Shown here piece by piece: positions 9,214-17,224 of a stretch of 41,013 bases of DNA (within the stretch, counting starts at the first letter, position 1; every line of letters begins with the position of its first letter). The DNA is from Phycisphaerales bacterium. GTDB lineage: Bacteria > Planctomycetota > Phycisphaerae > UBA1845. A program made the translations under genes and the position numbers. The stretch covers positions 1-41,013 of the forward strand of contig JABFSN010000142.1 of assembly GCA_013140575.1 (NCBI GenBank), written 5' to 3'. The notes beneath the pieces are model-generated. The model was not told where the DNA came from and searched no databases. It saw only the letters and a list, made by a program, of their open reading frames with translations.

Positions 9214-9293
9214 TTTCAACCGCGGTGAACGCATCCACGATCAGCCCGACGCGGTTGGTTACTTCGTCGCCGGATCGATCGCCCGTCTGTAAT

Positions 9294-9713
9294 TCAATCT
9301 TCCGCCGCGATTTGACGCTGACTCTTGCGCTGCCCCCGGCGGCGCTTGCTCTCCAGCCGGCGCTTCCCGGACGAAATGGTGGGCCTCGTCGACTTCCGCG
9401 TCTTGTCCTGGCGCAACGCCTCGGAAACCAGTTCGACGACGCGCGATTCGGCCGCCTTACGGTTTCGGCCCTGCGTCCGTTCACCATGCCGAACGACCCG
9501 CAGCCGTCCGTCGTGCGACAACCGGGTGCGGAGACGCTCCCGCAATTTCGCCTTTTGAATTTCGGAAAACGCCGCACACGATTCGAAATCGAGCAAAAGC
9601 GTGACGCGCGTGTTCACTTTGTTGACGTTCTGGCCGCCCGGACCGGGTGACCGCGAAAAACGCATCTCGATCCACCGTTGAAAATCACTGATGTCCATTG
9701 TATTCGCGGCCAT
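9294..9713 (-). CDS. arfB: Ribosome-rescue peptidyl-tRNA hydrolase ArfB
   Basis: A 139-aa protein with the release-factor GGQ motif in SPGPGGQNVNK (residues 26-28) and a basic tail of the form RPTISSGKRRLESKRRRGQ, which in ArfB (YaeJ) threads into the empty mRNA channel of stalled ribosomes. Length and layout match ArfB rather than RF1/RF2, since no codon-recognition domains are present. It releases peptide from non-stop ribosomes. The ATG at 9713 has GGAG eight bases upstream; a second ATG at 9698 is possible. Confidence 0.92.
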   Translation of the reverse strand: MAANTMDISDFQRWIEMRFSRSPGPGGQNVNKVNTRVTLLLDFESCAAFSEIQKAKLRERLRTRLSHDGRLRVVRHGERTQGRNRKAAESRVVELVSEALRQDKTRKSTRPTISSGKRRLESKRRRGQRKSQRQIAAED

Positions 9714-9804
9714 TTGGTTTGCTCCGCGACGACATTACCGGCGATGTCGCGGCTGGTCCAGTTGGCGCGAACGTCGCATGGGCGCCGCCGACCGGCGACC
9801 GAGA

Positions 9805-9833
9805 TTGCACCGCGACCTGCCAGTGCGTAGATT
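9805..9833 (+). promoter_or_regulatory. Putative promoter of the phosphatase-fold gene
   Basis: TTGCAC (9805-9810), 17-bp spacer, TAGATT (9828-9833). The predicted start of transcription near 9840 leaves a leader of about 40 nt before the ATG at 9880. Confidence 0.5.
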
Positions 9834-9879
9834 ATTCGTGCGTCCGCGATGACTGCGCGGCGTTTGGAGCGTCTTCACA

Positions 9880-11211
9880 ATGGCCGGCAATCTCATCTAC
9901 CTGTCCATCCCCGGGCTGCGACTCGTGGACGTCGCCGATGCCGGGAATGCACCCACCCTGCACCGCTGGGCGAGCGGCGGTGTCCTCGCGGAATTGGCGC
10001 CCTCATTTCCGTGCGTCACCTCCACCGTGCAGGCTTCCACCTGGACCGGAGTCGGTCCCCACGACCACGGCGTCATTGCCAACGGATTCTATCATCGCGA
10101 TCGCCGGCAGGTCGAATTCTGGGTCGGCAGGAACGACATCATTCAGGCGCCGCAAATCTGGGACGCCGTCGCCCGTGCCGGTCTGACGTCCGCGGTCTGG
10201 CATGCGCAGAACATCAAGGACGCGGCCGCGGACTTCATCGTCACCCCTGAACCAATTCACCAACCCGACGGCACGACGAAACTCTGGTGCTACTCGAAGC
10301 CCGACGGTCTCTACCAGCGTCTGCTCGATGAACTGGGCCACTTTCCACTGCAGCATTATTGGGGTCCGCTGGCCAATATCGAATCGTCGCGCTGGATATT
10401 AAACGCCGCCCAATGGCTGATCCGCGAGCACCGGCCCAACTTCCAATACATCTATTTGCCCCATCTGGACTATGCGGCGCAGAAGCACGGCCCCGACAGC
10501 GTTCAGGCCCATCAGGCCGTGAAGGACCTGGACGCGCTCTTGGCCGCATTTGATGCATTCATTCAGACGACCCCTGCCGGGCAAGACACGGTTGTTCTCG
10601 CCGTCTCCGAATACGCCCTGACGCCCGTTAATGGTTGCATCTTCCCCAACCGTCTATTGGCCGCCGACGGTCTCTTGAAGACACACGAAACGTCTGACGG
10701 AATCGTCATCGATTTTGGGCGCAGCGCCGCGTTTGCCATGGTCGATCATCAGTGCGCGCACATCTACGCGGACCCGGATCAGATTCGGCGCGTTGTGGAT
10801 TTATTCGCCGGTCTGGACGGTATCGACGCCGTCCATGCCGGTCGCGAGCGCGGCCGCGTGGGTCTTGACCATCCGCGCTCGGGCGAGGTGATCGTCGTCG
10901 CTCGCCCCGACCACTGGTTCGCCTATTACTGGTGGGAAAAGGATGGCGACGCCCCGCCGTTCGCCCGCACCGTCGACATTCACCGCAAGCCGGGATACGA
11001 CCCCGTCGAACTGTTTTTCGATCCCGCGACGCGGTCTATTCCGCTCGATGCGTCGCTGGTCCGCGGATCTCATGGCGCGCCGCCCGGCAGCGCCGCCCAA
11101 CGCGGCGCGCTCATCTGCTCCATTGCGACGCCCTATGTCGTCCCCGGCCGTATTTATTCCGATACCGACGTCTTCGGTCTGGTTTCAGGCCTGCTCGGCA
11201 TACCGATCTGA
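9880..11211 (+). CDS. Alkaline-phosphatase-superfamily protein (type I phosphodiesterase/nucleotide pyrophosphatase-like), divergent
   Basis: A 443-aa protein of the fold shared by nucleotide pyrophosphatases and alkaline phosphatases. The nucleophile region is recognisable (SFPCVTSTVQASTWTG, Thr/Ser near 46-49, followed by GPHDHGVIANGF). Other conserved pieces are YLPHLDYAAQKHGPDS, DHQCAHIY, and SIPLDASLVRGSHGAP near the end. Oddities: the first metal Asp (usually DG near the N-terminus) is Pro-Gly here (LSIPGLR), and the usual SDHG is SEYALTP, so the metal site must differ from classical enzymes. GGAG lies ten bases before the ATG. Convergent with the quinone block; related proteins are known from Ebo-type clusters that also carry UbiA and TIM-barrel genes. 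Substrate unknown. Confidence 0.75.
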   Translation: MAGNLIYLSIPGLRLVDVADAGNAPTLHRWASGGVLAELAPSFPCVTSTVQASTWTGVGPHDHGVIANGFYHRDRRQVEFWVGRNDIIQAPQIWDAVARAGLTSAVWHAQNIKDAAADFIVTPEPIHQPDGTTKLWCYSKPDGLYQRLLDELGHFPLQHYWGPLANIESSRWILNAAQWLIREHRPNFQYIYLPHLDYAAQKHGPDSVQAHQAVKDLDALLAAFDAFIQTTPAGQDTVVLAVSEYALTPVNGCIFPNRLLAADGLLKTHETSDGIVIDFGRSAAFAMVDHQCAHIYADPDQIRRVVDLFAGLDGIDAVHAGRERGRVGLDHPRSGEVIVVARPDHWFAYYWWEKDGDAPPFARTVDIHRKPGYDPVELFFDPATRSIPLDASLVRGSHGAPPGSAAQRGALICSIATPYVVPGRIYSDTDVFGLVSGLLGIPI

Positions 11212-11219
11212 TCCGCCGG

Positions 11220-11987
11220 TCAGGACACCAGTCCTGCGCCGCGGACCCATTGCGCGTCGTGGAGGATCCGCGGAAGGTCATCCGCGCACCGGTCGGCGTT
11301 TAGAAGAACTGTGTCGATGCCCACGACATCTCGCAACGCGGCGATCAATGCGACGGATTCCGCCGAACTCGTTGCGATGGGCGACAGTTGCCCGTTCGCA
11401 TGGTGATACGCCCGAACCGCAAGGATGCGCGACCCGAATGCCCGAACGGCGTCGACTGGGTTGACGCATGCGTCGTGAAATGCGACCGGGTCGAAATCAA
11501 CGCACAAGACCTTGGATGGCACGCGGGCGAACAACCGCACGAAATCGCCGATTTGTTCCAATGCCGACCCGATGCGATTCCGCAGGGCAATGCTCAGGTC
11601 CATCCGTTCAGCCAGTGCGCACAGACGCGTCAGACCGTCGATCAGACAGTCGCGCGATGCGGCGTCTGTCCCGCCCGCGGACAGACTGACCGCCGACAAA
11701 TGTAATCGACCGGCAATTGCCATCTGCATGTAGACGTCGTCCGTCCACGAATCCATCGCCGATCCCGACTCGGCCGCGGGCCGGGATGCCTCCAGGCCTG
11801 CGACGTGCATGCCTCCGACGAATCCGCGGGCGTCCAGCGGACTGATCGGATCGACCCGGGCGTCTTGAAATAGGTGCGACAGTTGCGACCACGACAGATG
11901 GCACGACTCAATCGCGGCGCGCCGTCCGGCCGCCGCCAATTCGGCGGCGCCTACCGCATGATCCGAGTAAACGGCCAGTCGCGCCAT
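11220..11987 (-). CDS. Xylose-isomerase-like TIM-barrel protein
   Basis: A 255-aa protein resembling the xylose isomerase/AP-endonuclease-2 TIM-barrel superfamily: alternating strands and helices, MQMAIAGRLHLSAVSLSAGG in the middle, FARVPSKVLCVDFDPVAF, and ILAVRAYHHANG. The usual Glu/His/Asp metal ligands are not all obvious, so catalysis is uncertain. It is the last gene of the minus-strand quinone block, 31 bp downstream of the prenyltransferase gene, and converges on the phosphatase-fold gene with only 8 bp between stops. The context suggests a metabolite-handling role near quinone biosynthesis, but this is inference. Confidence 0.55.
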   Translation of the reverse strand: MARLAVYSDHAVGAAELAAAGRRAAIESCHLSWSQLSHLFQDARVDPISPLDARGFVGGMHVAGLEASRPAAESGSAMDSWTDDVYMQMAIAGRLHLSAVSLSAGGTDAASRDCLIDGLTRLCALAERMDLSIALRNRIGSALEQIGDFVRLFARVPSKVLCVDFDPVAFHDACVNPVDAVRAFGSRILAVRAYHHANGQLSPIATSSAESVALIAALRDVVGIDTVLLNADRCADDLPRILHDAQWVRGAGLVS

Positions 11988-12018
11988 CGCAGCCCAATCG
12001 TACCGTCGCCCCGTCCAT

Positions 12019-12945
12019 TCAGCGCGACGATGATGCGTTTCGCAGCAAGACGTCCGTGACTGTCAGGACACCCAGCACGACGCCCACTACCCCGTTAATG
12101 GTGAAGAAGGCCAGATTCACTCTTGAAAAGTCGGTCGTGCGCACCAGCAGATTCTCCACCAGAAGCAGCACCGCGACAATCGCCACGCCGATGTAATAGA
12201 TGTTGCCCAACTCCGCCGTCCGTCCCAGCACGACCAGCAGCGCGACGACGGACGCGTGACTGGCTCGCGCCATCCACAATGCCGCGCCGGGGCCAATCGT
12301 CGCGGGCAGGCTGTGCAGCCCGTCGCGGCGATCGACCGGCATGTCCTGGCACGCGTAAATGATGTCAAAACCCGCGATCCACAACGCCACGGTCGCCGAC
12401 AACAGCACCGCCGGCCATCCGATGCTGTCGGGATGAATCGCCAGCCACGCCGCCGACGGCGAGATCGCAATCGCCGTTCCCAGATAATAATGGGACCAGC
12501 GGGTGAACCGCTTCGTATACGAATATCCGCACAGATAAATCAGAACCGGCGCCGCCAGCCGCACCGGCCAGTCATTGCCGTACCCGGCGCGAAACCCCCA
12601 GCAGCCCGCCAGAAACACGCCGCAACAGACCGCAAAAAACATCCACGCGTCCGGTGTGGACAACCGTCCCGCGGGCAGCGGGCGACCGGCCGTGCGCGGA
12701 TTGCGGGCGTCAATTCCCGCGTCGACAATCCGGTTAAACGTCATGGCCGCGCTGCGCGCCGCCACCATGCAGACGACGATCAGCGCCAGTTGGCCGGCGA
12801 GTGGACGATGTGCGTCGGGCAGATGTCTCCCCGCAAGAAAAGTCGCAATGAATGCAAACGGCAATGCGAACACGGAATGTTCGAGCTTGACCATCTGCGC
12901 CCAGACGTGCAACGACGACAGTGTGCGGTTCATGTCAGTTGCCAT
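12019..12945 (-). CDS. mqnP: UbiA-family polyprenyltransferase (MqnP-like, menaquinone pathway)
   Basis: A 308-aa integral membrane protein with about eight hydrophobic segments. The UbiA Asp-rich motifs are visible: NRIVDAGIDARNPRTAGRP (first) and DIIYACQDMPVDRRDGLHS (second), which bind prenyl diphosphate through Mg2+. The N-terminal KLEHSVFALPFAF is typical of the MqnP/UbiA-like branch that prenylates the aromatic acid of the futalosine menaquinone route. The start is either ATG 12945, overlapping ubiX by 11 nt, or ATG 12933, one base after the ubiX stop. Pairing with UbiX and UbiE supports the pathway. No mqnA-E or ubiD is in the window, so the symbol is provisional. Confidence 0.8.
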   Translation of the reverse strand: MATDMNRTLSSLHVWAQMVKLEHSVFALPFAFIATFLAGRHLPDAHRPLAGQLALIVVCMVAARSAAMTFNRIVDAGIDARNPRTAGRPLPAGRLSTPDAWMFFAVCCGVFLAGCWGFRAGYGNDWPVRLAAPVLIYLCGYSYTKRFTRWSHYYLGTAIAISPSAAWLAIHPDSIGWPAVLLSATVALWIAGFDIIYACQDMPVDRRDGLHSLPATIGPGAALWMARASHASVVALLVVLGRTAELGNIYYIGVAIVAVLLLVENLLVRTTDFSRVNLAFFTINGVVGVVLGVLTVTDVLLRNASSSR

Positions 12946-13555
12946 CGTCCGTGTCGGCCGGCGGCGATTCCATCCATCGCGTGTTCAGTCGATGCGGCAC
13001 CGTTAGAAGATCGAGGATTTTGCCGACCACGAAATCGACGAGGTCTTCCACCCGCTTCGGCAACATGTAAAAACCCGGACTGGCCGGACATACGATGGCG
13101 CCGGCCTCATTGACGCGGAGCATGTTCAACAGGTCGATCCGGCTCAGCGGCATTTCCCGGTGCACCAGGATCAGACGCCGCGCCTCTTTCAAGGTCACCG
13201 CCGCAGCCCGCGTCAATAACGAATCCCCCCCTCCCGCCGCAATCGAACCCAACGTATGACTGCTGCACGGGCAAATCACCATCCCGTCGGTCAGAAACGA
13301 TCCGCTCGCTAATCGACTGTTCAACGATTGATTGGAATGAACGTGCAATTGGTCGCTGGGTCCGCCCAGTAGTGACTCCACGTCCAGCCGCGTGGTTCCC
13401 AGTTCGTCCCCCGCCACCCGGCGCCCCCACGTCGACGCGATCAGATGAACCTCGACCCCGCCTTCAACCAGGCATTGGATCAAACGCCTGGCGTACGCCG
13501 CCCCGCTCGCCCCCGTGACCCCGACAACGATCCTTCCGCCTCCCGGGTGATTCAT
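12935..13555 (-). CDS. ubiX: Flavin prenyltransferase UbiX
   Basis: A 206-aa protein. IVVGVTGASGAAYARRL at the N-terminus is the FMN-binding loop. CPCSSHTLGSIAAG and REMPLSRIDLLNML are the other UbiX hallmarks, and the length fits the family. UbiX makes prenylated FMN for UbiD-type decarboxylases, here presumably the decarboxylase of the menaquinone route (encoded elsewhere). The ATG at 13555 sits in an ATGA overlap with the upstream membrane-TPR gene. The frame stays open further upstream but that part is a shadow of the neighbouring gene. It overlaps or abuts the prenyltransferase gene. Confidence 0.92.
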   Translation of the reverse strand: MNHPGGGRIVVGVTGASGAAYARRLIQCLVEGGVEVHLIASTWGRRVAGDELGTTRLDVESLLGGPSDQLHVHSNQSLNSRLASGSFLTDGMVICPCSSHTLGSIAAGGGDSLLTRAAAVTLKEARRLILVHREMPLSRIDLLNMLRVNEAGAIVCPASPGFYMLPKRVEDLVDFVVGKILDLLTVPHRLNTRWMESPPADTDDGN

Positions 13556-15393
13556 GGCTCCGCTCCGGCAGTCACCGTCTCGATCCGCCGCAATTGGTTC
13601 TCCGCCGGTCCGCGCCAGATCGACTCGGCGTGTTCCCGCAGCACCCGCTCGAACGCCCCCCGCGCCTCCGCGAACCGCTTTTCCTCCGCGTACGCGATGC
13701 CCAACTGGTACACCGCATCCGCCAGCGCATCCCCGGACGACGGCCGCGTCGCGCACCGCTCCAGCAACTCGGTTTTCGACGCGGCGTCGGGCGCGGCCAT
13801 CGCAATCGCCAATTCAAGTTGATCATCGAGACGGCTCTCGGGAAATCGTTCCCGCAATCGCTCCACGCGCCGCGTGTACTGTGGATCGTGTGCGTCGAGC
13901 GCCAGGAATTGCCGTAGCGGTTCGTCCTTCAAGGCCGGGTCGCGGTTGTTCTCGAATAGACCCCTCAATCGTGACCCGTCCGACGACAGCTTGGCCCGCG
14001 GAATCGCCAGTCCCGCGTACGCCGGCCGCCGGGCCGTGGAACTCCCGGGACCGGCCGACGCCCATCCCCCCTCCGCATCCGGCGCTGACGCCCCGGGCAA
14101 CTGTTCCAGCCGTTCCAGTCTCCCGATGGCGCGATCGATCGCCCCCTCCCGTGCGTCCAGTTGGGCCAGCCGCAACAGGGCCGCCGCGGCCATCGGCGAT
14201 CCCGGTCCATTGGCTTCGATGCGTTCCCATTCGTGCCGCGACGCGTCGCTCGGGAAATCGTCATAAAACTCCAGCACCTGATCCCGCCGAAACGAAGCCA
14301 TATCCGCTCGCAGATCCATCGCTCGCGCCTTCACGTACAGGGCGTGGCACGCATAGCGGCTGTCCGGAAAATACTTCACGAATTCGTCGGCCGCCGCCGC
14401 CGCTTTCTTCCGATATTCCGCCAGCACCGATGCCACGTCCGCATCCAGCGCCCCCGACTCCTGCGTCAAAACCTGCCCCCGGGTCTGCTCGTACGACAAC
14501 CCTTCACCTTGCCTGCTCGCCCACAACTGCTGAACCGTCTGTTCGTAAATACGGTCGAACTCCTGTTGAACGAAATACTCCGAAGACGGACCGAACCCAC
14601 GTTCCAGCAAGCGGTAATGCAGTTCGTCCCGCCCGACCTTGAACTCGAACAACGCCACCGGCGTCAGGAACAGAATGGCCAGCAATGGCGAAATCGCCCC
14701 CGGCCGGTAACGCACGATGTGCGCCGTCAACAGCACGATTCCCATCACCACGGCCGACGCCACCACCGCCAGCGTCAACGGCGCGATGATCTTCACCCGG
14801 TCCGCCGGGTTCGCCAAAACATCCACCGTCCGTTCGATTTGCCGCGATGCCATGAAAAAATAGATGATCACCGGCACCAGACCCATCAACGCCGACGCGA
14901 ATCGCGACCGCATCCTGAACGGCCGAACCGACGCCAGCAGGCACGACCCCAATAGTGCGATCGCCAGCCACGGCATCACCGCCACAAACGCCACCACCAG
15001 CAGAAACGGAACCGAACACGGAAACCGGTACAGAATGGCCGTCAACACCGGGATCGAAATCAACGCGGCCAGGACCAGTCCCAGCACCGGAATCATCATC
15101 GGAACCTGCTCGACGCTGATCGGCCCCAGCGACAACCCCGTCGGCGTGTGCTGCGTGTCCGGCATCGGATGAAACGTGGCCACCAGTTTGTCCCAATAGT
15201 CCGGCGACATCGGCGCGCTCGCCACCCCCTCGCGCAACCAGTACGCCACGCTCGCCATACCCGCGAACAGCAACACGTTGATGATCAGCAGCACCGTCGC
15301 CCGCCGACGGTACTTCGGTTCCGTCCGCGACCACACATCGGCGATCACCACGGCCGGCGCAATCCCATCGGTTGTCGTGGGTTTATTCGCCAT
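13552..15393 (-). CDS. Membrane protein with six TM segments and C-terminal TPR-like repeats, function unknown
   Basis: A 613-aa protein. Hydrophobic segments lie at about residues 33-52, 98-120, 128-152, 165-182, 200-226 and 232-250. The remaining ~360 residues are soluble helical repeats of TPR/tol-pal type (ASRHEWERIEANGPGSPMAAAALLRLAQ; AYAEEKRFAEARGAFERVL). I do not recognise a catalytic motif. The gene is locked in the quinone operon: its ATG overlaps the ubiE stop by 11 nt and its stop overlaps the ubiX start (ATGA). That suggests either a membrane scaffold for quinone enzymes or simply a conserved planctomycete operon member; neither is shown. Confidence 0.72.
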   Translation of the reverse strand: MANKPTTTDGIAPAVVIADVWSRTEPKYRRRATVLLIINVLLFAGMASVAYWLREGVASAPMSPDYWDKLVATFHPMPDTQHTPTGLSLGPISVEQVPMMIPVLGLVLAALISIPVLTAILYRFPCSVPFLLVVAFVAVMPWLAIALLGSCLLASVRPFRMRSRFASALMGLVPVIIYFFMASRQIERTVDVLANPADRVKIIAPLTLAVVASAVVMGIVLLTAHIVRYRPGAISPLLAILFLTPVALFEFKVGRDELHYRLLERGFGPSSEYFVQQEFDRIYEQTVQQLWASRQGEGLSYEQTRGQVLTQESGALDADVASVLAEYRKKAAAAADEFVKYFPDSRYACHALYVKARAMDLRADMASFRRDQVLEFYDDFPSDASRHEWERIEANGPGSPMAAAALLRLAQLDAREGAIDRAIGRLERLEQLPGASAPDAEGGWASAGPGSSTARRPAYAGLAIPRAKLSSDGSRLRGLFENNRDPALKDEPLRQFLALDAHDPQYTRRVERLRERFPESRLDDQLELAIAMAAPDAASKTELLERCATRPSSGDALADAVYQLGIAYAEEKRFAEARGAFERVLREHAESIWRGPAENQLRRIETVTAGAEP

Positions 15394-16105
15394 CGTTCGA
15401 TTTGACCGCGTGGTAAATGGTGACGATCCCCATCGTCATCGGCCTCGCCCACACCGACGCGAATCCCGCTCGTTTCAACCGCTCGCCGGGATCCCGATCG
15501 TCGACGAAGGCCTCAATCGAACGCGGCAGGTATCGATACGCCCCGGTGCGATCGCGGCTGACCAACGTCGCTCCCCACGGCATCAACACACGGCAGTACG
15601 CCAGATACAACATCCGCATCAGCCGCCCGCGCGGCAGCGTGAATTCCAACACCACCGCCCGACCGCCCGGCCGCAACACCCGGTGCATTTCCCGCAAACC
15701 CGCCTCCGCGTCCTGGAAATTCCGAACGCCGAACGCACAACTTACCACGGTGAAACACCCCCGCGGAAACGGCAGGTGCAACGCGTCGCCCTGCACCCAG
15801 CCGATGCGTCCATCCGACCGGGCCGCCGCCAGCGTCAACATCCCCCGCGCGAAGTCGCCGCCCACCACCTGCTGTGGCTTAACCTGCCCTTCAAAAAACG
15901 CCCGCGACAGATCGCCGGTCCCGCAGGCAACGTCCAACACAGTGTCCTCCGGCCCGACATTTGCCGCCGCGACTGCGGCCCGCCGCCACGCGCGGTCGCG
16001 ACCCGCGCTAAACAGCGTATTGACTCGTTCGTACGTCGGCGCGATGGCTTCGAACATCCGCCGCACCCGTGCCGCCTTGTCGGCCTGCGCATGCGGCGCC
16101 CGCAA
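15383..16105 (-). CDS. ubiE: UbiE/MenG-type C-methyltransferase (demethylmenaquinone methyltransferase)
   Basis: A SAM-dependent methyltransferase. It has AIAPTYERVNTLFSAGRDRAW, SAM motif I VLDVACGTGDLSRAF, and the UbiE signatures CAFGVRNFQD and YRYLPRSI. It performs the last methylation of menaquinone synthesis. Start choice: the TTG at 16105 has a perfect GGAGG eight bases upstream and gives 240 aa, the family's normal size, beginning RAPHAQADKAARVRRMF. An ATG at 16303 (or TTG 16309) in the same frame would add a ~66-residue, low-complexity head partly encoded by a repeat (16239-16284) and lacks a good ribosome site. Its stop overlaps the next gene by 11 nt. Confidence 0.88.
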   Translation of the reverse strand: MRAPHAQADKAARVRRMFEAIAPTYERVNTLFSAGRDRAWRRAAVAAANVGPEDTVLDVACGTGDLSRAFFEGQVKPQQVVGGDFARGMLTLAAARSDGRIGWVQGDALHLPFPRGCFTVVSCAFGVRNFQDAEAGLREMHRVLRPGGRAVVLEFTLPRGRLMRMLYLAYCRVLMPWGATLVSRDRTGAYRYLPRSIEAFVDDRDPGERLKRAGFASVWARPMTMGIVTIYHAVKSNDGE

Positions 16106-16238
16106 CGTTGCTTCCTCCCATAGGACGCCGCCGCCCGACGACTCGTTAGGCGGAACATCACCTGCAGACCTGTCGTTTTGACCCGATCCGCGCGGATAGC
16201 CGACCGGAGACCTGATTCCGCTGGCGCTGTCCTGACTT

Positions 16239-16284
16239 CCCCTCTCCCCGGTGGTCGGGGCAGCCGGCAGGGTGACGGGGTCTC
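16239..16284. repeat. Dispersed repeat upstream of ubiE
   Basis: CCCCTCTCCCCGG followed by GGGGCAGCCGGCAGGGTGACGG. It shares the CCCCTCTC/GGGGCAG outline with 9177-9213. It falls inside the extended, probably untranslated, 5' frame of ubiE. Confidence 0.4.
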
Positions 16285-16338
16285 CGGAGGAACCGTTGGT
16301 CATGCGCAAATCCCGCTTTCGTTTCTTCCGCCGTCACG

Positions 16339-16373
16339 AAAAACGGCACGGCGGGATCGCCCCCACCGTGCCG
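16339..16373 (-). terminator. Rho-independent terminator of sodB
   Basis: Read on the minus strand, CGGCACGG (16373-16366) and CCGTGCCG (16351-16344) form an 8-bp perfect stem, followed directly by TTTTT (16343-16339). It lies 35 bp past the superoxide dismutase stop and so separates that gene from ubiE. Confidence 0.72.
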
Positions 16374-16407
16374 CCACTTGTCACTCGTTCATTCGCGCCC
16401 CGCCGCC

Positions 16408-17004
16408 CTACCGCTTGGCCTTGTCAAATCGTGTCTCCACGTCCTTCCAGTTCACCACGTTCCAGAACGCCTTGATGTAATCGGGCCGGGCGTTTTGATA
16501 TTTCAAATAGTAGGCGTGCTCCCAAACATCGAGCATCAGCAACGGCACCGACCCGGTCACGCCCAGATTCTGATGGTTCATCATCCCCAGCGTGTACAAC
16601 TTGCCCAAAAACGGGTTCCACGCCAGCACGCCCCATCCGTTCCCCTCGACCGACGCCGAGGCCGCGGTGAACTGATCCCGGAATTTCCCGAAATCGCCGA
16701 AATCCTTCCGCAATTGCTCGGCCAGCGCCCCGCCCGCCTCGCCGCCGCCTTTCGGCGCCATGTTGTTCCAGAACACGCAATGGTTGACGTGACCCGATCC
16801 GTGAAACGCGATCGCCCGCTCCAATGCCCCGATCGCGCCGAAATCGCCACTGGCCCGCGCGGCCGCCAGCTTCTCCTCGGCCGTGTTCAACCCCGTCACG
16901 TAGGCCTGATGGTGCTTGCCGTGATGCAGCCGCATGGTCTTCTCGTCGATATGCGGCTCCAACGCCGCGAAATCGTACGGCAGCGGGGGTAGTTCATGGG
17001 GCAT
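16408..17004 (-). CDS. sodB: Superoxide dismutase (Fe/Mn family)
   Basis: A 198-aa protein of usual length. Metal ligands are visible: His in MRLHHGKHHQAYV, His in HGSGHVNHCVFWNNM, and Asp/His in LDVWEHAYYLKYQ. It converts superoxide to hydrogen peroxide and oxygen and has no signal peptide, so it is cytosolic. The start is ATG 17004 with AGGAG seven bases before it; the in-frame start at 17031 would precede that ribosome site. The position that usually holds Gln in Mn-type enzymes (NQD) reads NHQN, so Mn versus Fe use cannot be called and the symbol is provisional. Followed by its own terminator; divergent from the formyltransferase gene. Confidence 0.94.
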   Translation of the reverse strand: MPHELPPLPYDFAALEPHIDEKTMRLHHGKHHQAYVTGLNTAEEKLAAARASGDFGAIGALERAIAFHGSGHVNHCVFWNNMAPKGGGEAGGALAEQLRKDFGDFGKFRDQFTAASASVEGNGWGVLAWNPFLGKLYTLGMMNHQNLGVTGSVPLLMLDVWEHAYYLKYQNARPDYIKAFWNVVNWKDVETRFDKAKR

Positions 17005-17224
17005 GACGATACTCCTTGCTCGTTCATTCACATCCGCCCCGCGGCGCGATACGCCCGAACGACTGATCGGTCCCTGTTGCCCGCGGGAATCGTCGTCAGG
17101 CTAATCCTCGCCCCGATTCCCGTCAAGGCGACGCGCGAACACCGTCGATATCAGCCTTTACACGACCGCGGAGCGCATTCGCGTCGGCACCGCGTCCCGG
17201 TCCGATCCCATGGCGGTGGAAACC

